From Candidatus Komeilibacteria bacterium RIFCSPLOWO2_01_FULL_45_10 (GTDB taxonomy: Bacteria; Patescibacteriota; Patescibacteriia; UBA1558; UBA10009): a stretch of 12,062 nt of DNA. Made by a program: the position numbers and the translations under genes. Of the stretch, positions 10,829-12,062 are shown piece by piece. How positions within the stretch are numbered: the first letter of the stretch is position 1; each line of letters begins with the position of its first letter. Under the pieces are notes generated by a model. It did no database searches. It was given only the letters and a program-made list of their open reading frames with translations, and had not been told where the DNA came from. The stretch is taken from assembly GCA_001818835.1 (NCBI GenBank), contig MHKL01000004.1:10527-22588 (forward strand), read 5' to 3'.

Positions 10829-10871
10829 GATGCTACGAAAAAATCATTTTAATCAAAAAGTGGTGCGGGGT
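10805..10871. repeat. Promoter-bearing palindromic element, copy C
   Basis: Perfect 17-bp arms ACCCCGCACCACTTTTT (10805-10821) and its complement (10855-10871) around a 33-base loop. The right arm encodes the last residues of the DsbA-like protein; the left arm is the spacer of the downstream promoter. Confidence 0.92.
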
Positions 10872-11539
10872 TCTATCACTTTTTCCAAATCAGTTAAACT
10901 GGCGGCTCCGCTCACCCTTTGGCCGTTAATGAATAAATAAGGCGTGCCGTCAATCTTCAGGGCCTGGCCTTCCTGGAAATCATCCTCCACCAAAGGCAGG
11001 GTTTCCTGGTTTTCCAAGCACTGGTTAAAGGCGTCAATATTAAGCCCTAACTGCTTGGCAATTTCCTGGTAAACGGTCTTGCCCAAACTTTCCTGATTGG
11101 CGTACAAAAAGTCGTGGTATTCCCAAAACTTATCTTCTAATTGGGCGCATCTCGCGGCCACGGCCGCGCTCTTGGCCTGCGGAAAAACCGGATTGGGAAA
11201 ATCCTTCCAGATTAAAAGGATTTTGTCCCGATATTTTGCCAAAAACTGCGACAGGGTCTGGGCCAAATCGGCGCAGTGCGGGCACTGAAAGTCGCTAAAA
11301 ACAATAACCGTGTTTTTAGCCGAAGCCGTGCCGATTCTCGGGTCAGTGGTTTTTAAGATTGGCTTATCAAGGGTGGGCTGTTCGGCTTGGGTAAAAAGCT
11401 TCTGCAACGCCGCAATTTTTTCCTGGCTTTCTTTCAATGACTGGCGGCTTAAAACATAGCGCGCAATAATCAGGGCGGCAAACAGCAAGAAAACAAAAAG
11501 CAGAATCTTAATGTAAAGGTCAATTTTTTTTTCCAACAT
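10853..11539 (-). CDS. Membrane-anchored DsbA-like thiol:disulfide oxidoreductase
   Basis: 228 aa from ATG 11539 (an in-frame GTG lies two codons upstream; no ribosome site for either). One N-terminal membrane helix (about 8-29), a short coiled linker, then a thioredoxin-fold domain of the Thioredoxin_4/DsbA type: TVIVFSDFQCPHCADL with active-site C86-P-H-C89, a helical insertion with one more Cys (AARCAQLEDKFWEYHDFLY), another in FNQCLENQ, and the cis-proline loop IDGTPYLFINGQ. It would introduce disulfides into exported proteins and be recycled by the VKOR at 2894-3310. The last residues EPRTTF and the TGA stop come from element C. The cysteine-rich pilin-like/M15 gene lies directly downstream. 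The oxidase direction is inferred from CPHC and the presence of VKOR. Confidence 0.92.
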   Translation of the reverse strand: MLEKKIDLYIKILLFVFLLFAALIIARYVLSRQSLKESQEKIAALQKLFTQAEQPTLDKPILKTTDPRIGTASAKNTVIVFSDFQCPHCADLAQTLSQFLAKYRDKILLIWKDFPNPVFPQAKSAAVAARCAQLEDKFWEYHDFLYANQESLGKTVYQEIAKQLGLNIDAFNQCLENQETLPLVEDDFQEGQALKIDGTPYLFINGQRVSGAASLTDLEKVIEPRTTF

Positions 11540-11581
11540 AATCACTAATAAAATGCTAATAAATCACCAATCTACATCACA

Positions 11582-11632
11582 AATATGTCACGAATTCACT
11601 AAGACACATTGAATAAAGATTCGTGACATATT
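11582..11632. repeat. Inverted repeat between the beta-propeller and DsbA-like genes
   Basis: Perfect 14-bp arms AATATGTCACGAAT (11582-11595) and its complement (11619-11632), with a 23-base loop. It starts five bases beyond the stop codon of the upstream minus-strand gene. It lacks a clear T-run on the minus strand, so a terminator role is doubtful. Confidence 0.82.
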
Positions 11633-11636
11633 CGTG

Positions 11637-12062
11637 TCATTCTAAATTGATGTTGTACAACCCGCCGGTTTTTTCATCTTGAAAATAAAGAACTTTCTCG
11701 TCGCTGGAAAGGAAAATCTGCTGAACGGCATAGCCGGACTGGTTGCCGACTGGCTGGGCCAAAAGCGTTCTTTGTCCGGTGGCTAAATTCACCTTATAAA
11801 AAGAATCAAAGCTGTCTGTTGCCAGTCCCGGAAAAATGCCGCTACCTTCGGGCAGATAATCAGGGACGCCGCAGTAGGCAGTGGCGTTATCCGCCGCCAT
11901 GGCGCATTTATAAGACCAGGTATTAAGCCCTAAATCAAGGTTGCCCAAGCCGATGTTGTCCCCCGAGGCCTCCACCGACCATAAAGTGGGCCTAAAGCCG
12001 TTTTCCGAACTGTAAACGCTGTATAAAAGCCGGTCACCCTGGGGCGTCCACTGGCCTTCAAA
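11637..12062 (-). CDS. Beta-propeller-like protein, C-terminal part (5' partial)
   Basis: The frame is open to the window edge, so the gene starts beyond 12062; 141 C-terminal residues are visible. Repeated blade-like patterns occur (WTPQGDRLLYSVYSSENG, FYKVNLATGQRTLL, LSSDEKVLYFQDEKTGGLYNI). They resemble TolB/WD40-like PD40 repeats, in which S.DG..L.F...G.L..I recurs. Two cysteines (YKCAMA, AYCGVP) could form a disulfide if the protein is exported, which the missing N-terminus would show. The specific function is unknown. The TGA stop at 11637 abuts an inverted repeat, and the DsbA-like gene lies 97 bases downstream on the same strand. Confidence 0.7.
   Translation of the reverse strand, partial: FEGQWTPQGDRLLYSVYSSENGFRPTLWSVEASGDNIGLGNLDLGLNTWSYKCAMAADNATAYCGVPDYLPEGSGIFPGLATDSFDSFYKVNLATGQRTLLAQPVGNQSGYAVQQIFLSSDEKVLYFQDEKTGGLYNINLE

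Overview
The window reads as bacterial chromosome, most likely from a Candidatus Patescibacteria (CPR) lineage of Parcubacteria type. This is inferred from the pilin-like membrane segment fused to a peptidase domain, several leaderless or SD-poor starts, many short palindromic and low-complexity repeats (some in frame inside housekeeping genes), and small orphan proteins. TGA is used as a stop at the ends of radA, the DsbA-like gene, the second orphan gene and the beta-propeller gene. Lineages that read UGA as glycine are therefore unlikely. The phylum call is inference; no rRNA or marker set is present.

Layout, left to right. (1) 1-1843, plus strand: the 3' part of clpC, then a comF-like phosphoribosyltransferase interrupted by three in-frame palindromic inserts. 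(2) 1851-2254: a stand-alone orphan cassette with promoter, 93-aa protein and terminator. (3) 2253-3473, minus strand: tRNA-Arg, then VKOR, then Mn-type superoxide dismutase. The tRNA is flanked on both sides by hairpin-split tRNA fragments. (4) 3619-4101, minus: a small two-helix membrane protein, transcribed away from two tRNA-Ser genes (4200-4438, plus) from divergent promoters that share one -35 element. (5) 4482-6771: recG, preceded by a palindromic element that appears to carry its promoter and followed by a 146-bp nested inverted repeat. (6) 6791-7443: a second orphan cassette with a long leader and a 92-aa protein. (7) 7564-9568, minus: radA then mpg (alkylbase DNA glycosylase). (8) 9669-12062, minus: a secreted or membrane beta-propeller protein (partial), a membrane-anchored DsbA-like protein, and a cysteine-rich pilin-like/M15-type peptidase fusion.

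Functional themes. RecG, RadA and Mpg cover DNA repair and recombination. VKOR and the DsbA-like protein form a plausible extracytoplasmic disulfide pathway. The DsbA-like gene lies directly upstream of a predicted exported protein with 12 cysteines, a natural candidate client. ClpC keeps a ClpP-docking tripeptide, so it probably works in ClpCP proteolysis.

The most interesting layer is the repeat population. A palindromic family with arms like ACCCCGCACCACTTTT occurs three times. In two copies the arm is the exact 17-nt spacer of a sigma70-like promoter pointing into the next gene. In two copies an arm also encodes the C-terminus and stop codon of the neighbouring gene, in different reading frames. 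Other palindromes are inserted in frame in comF and recG, and low-complexity inserts sit in radA and mpg. All promoter, terminator and domain calls come from reading the sequence; nothing was searched or computed.
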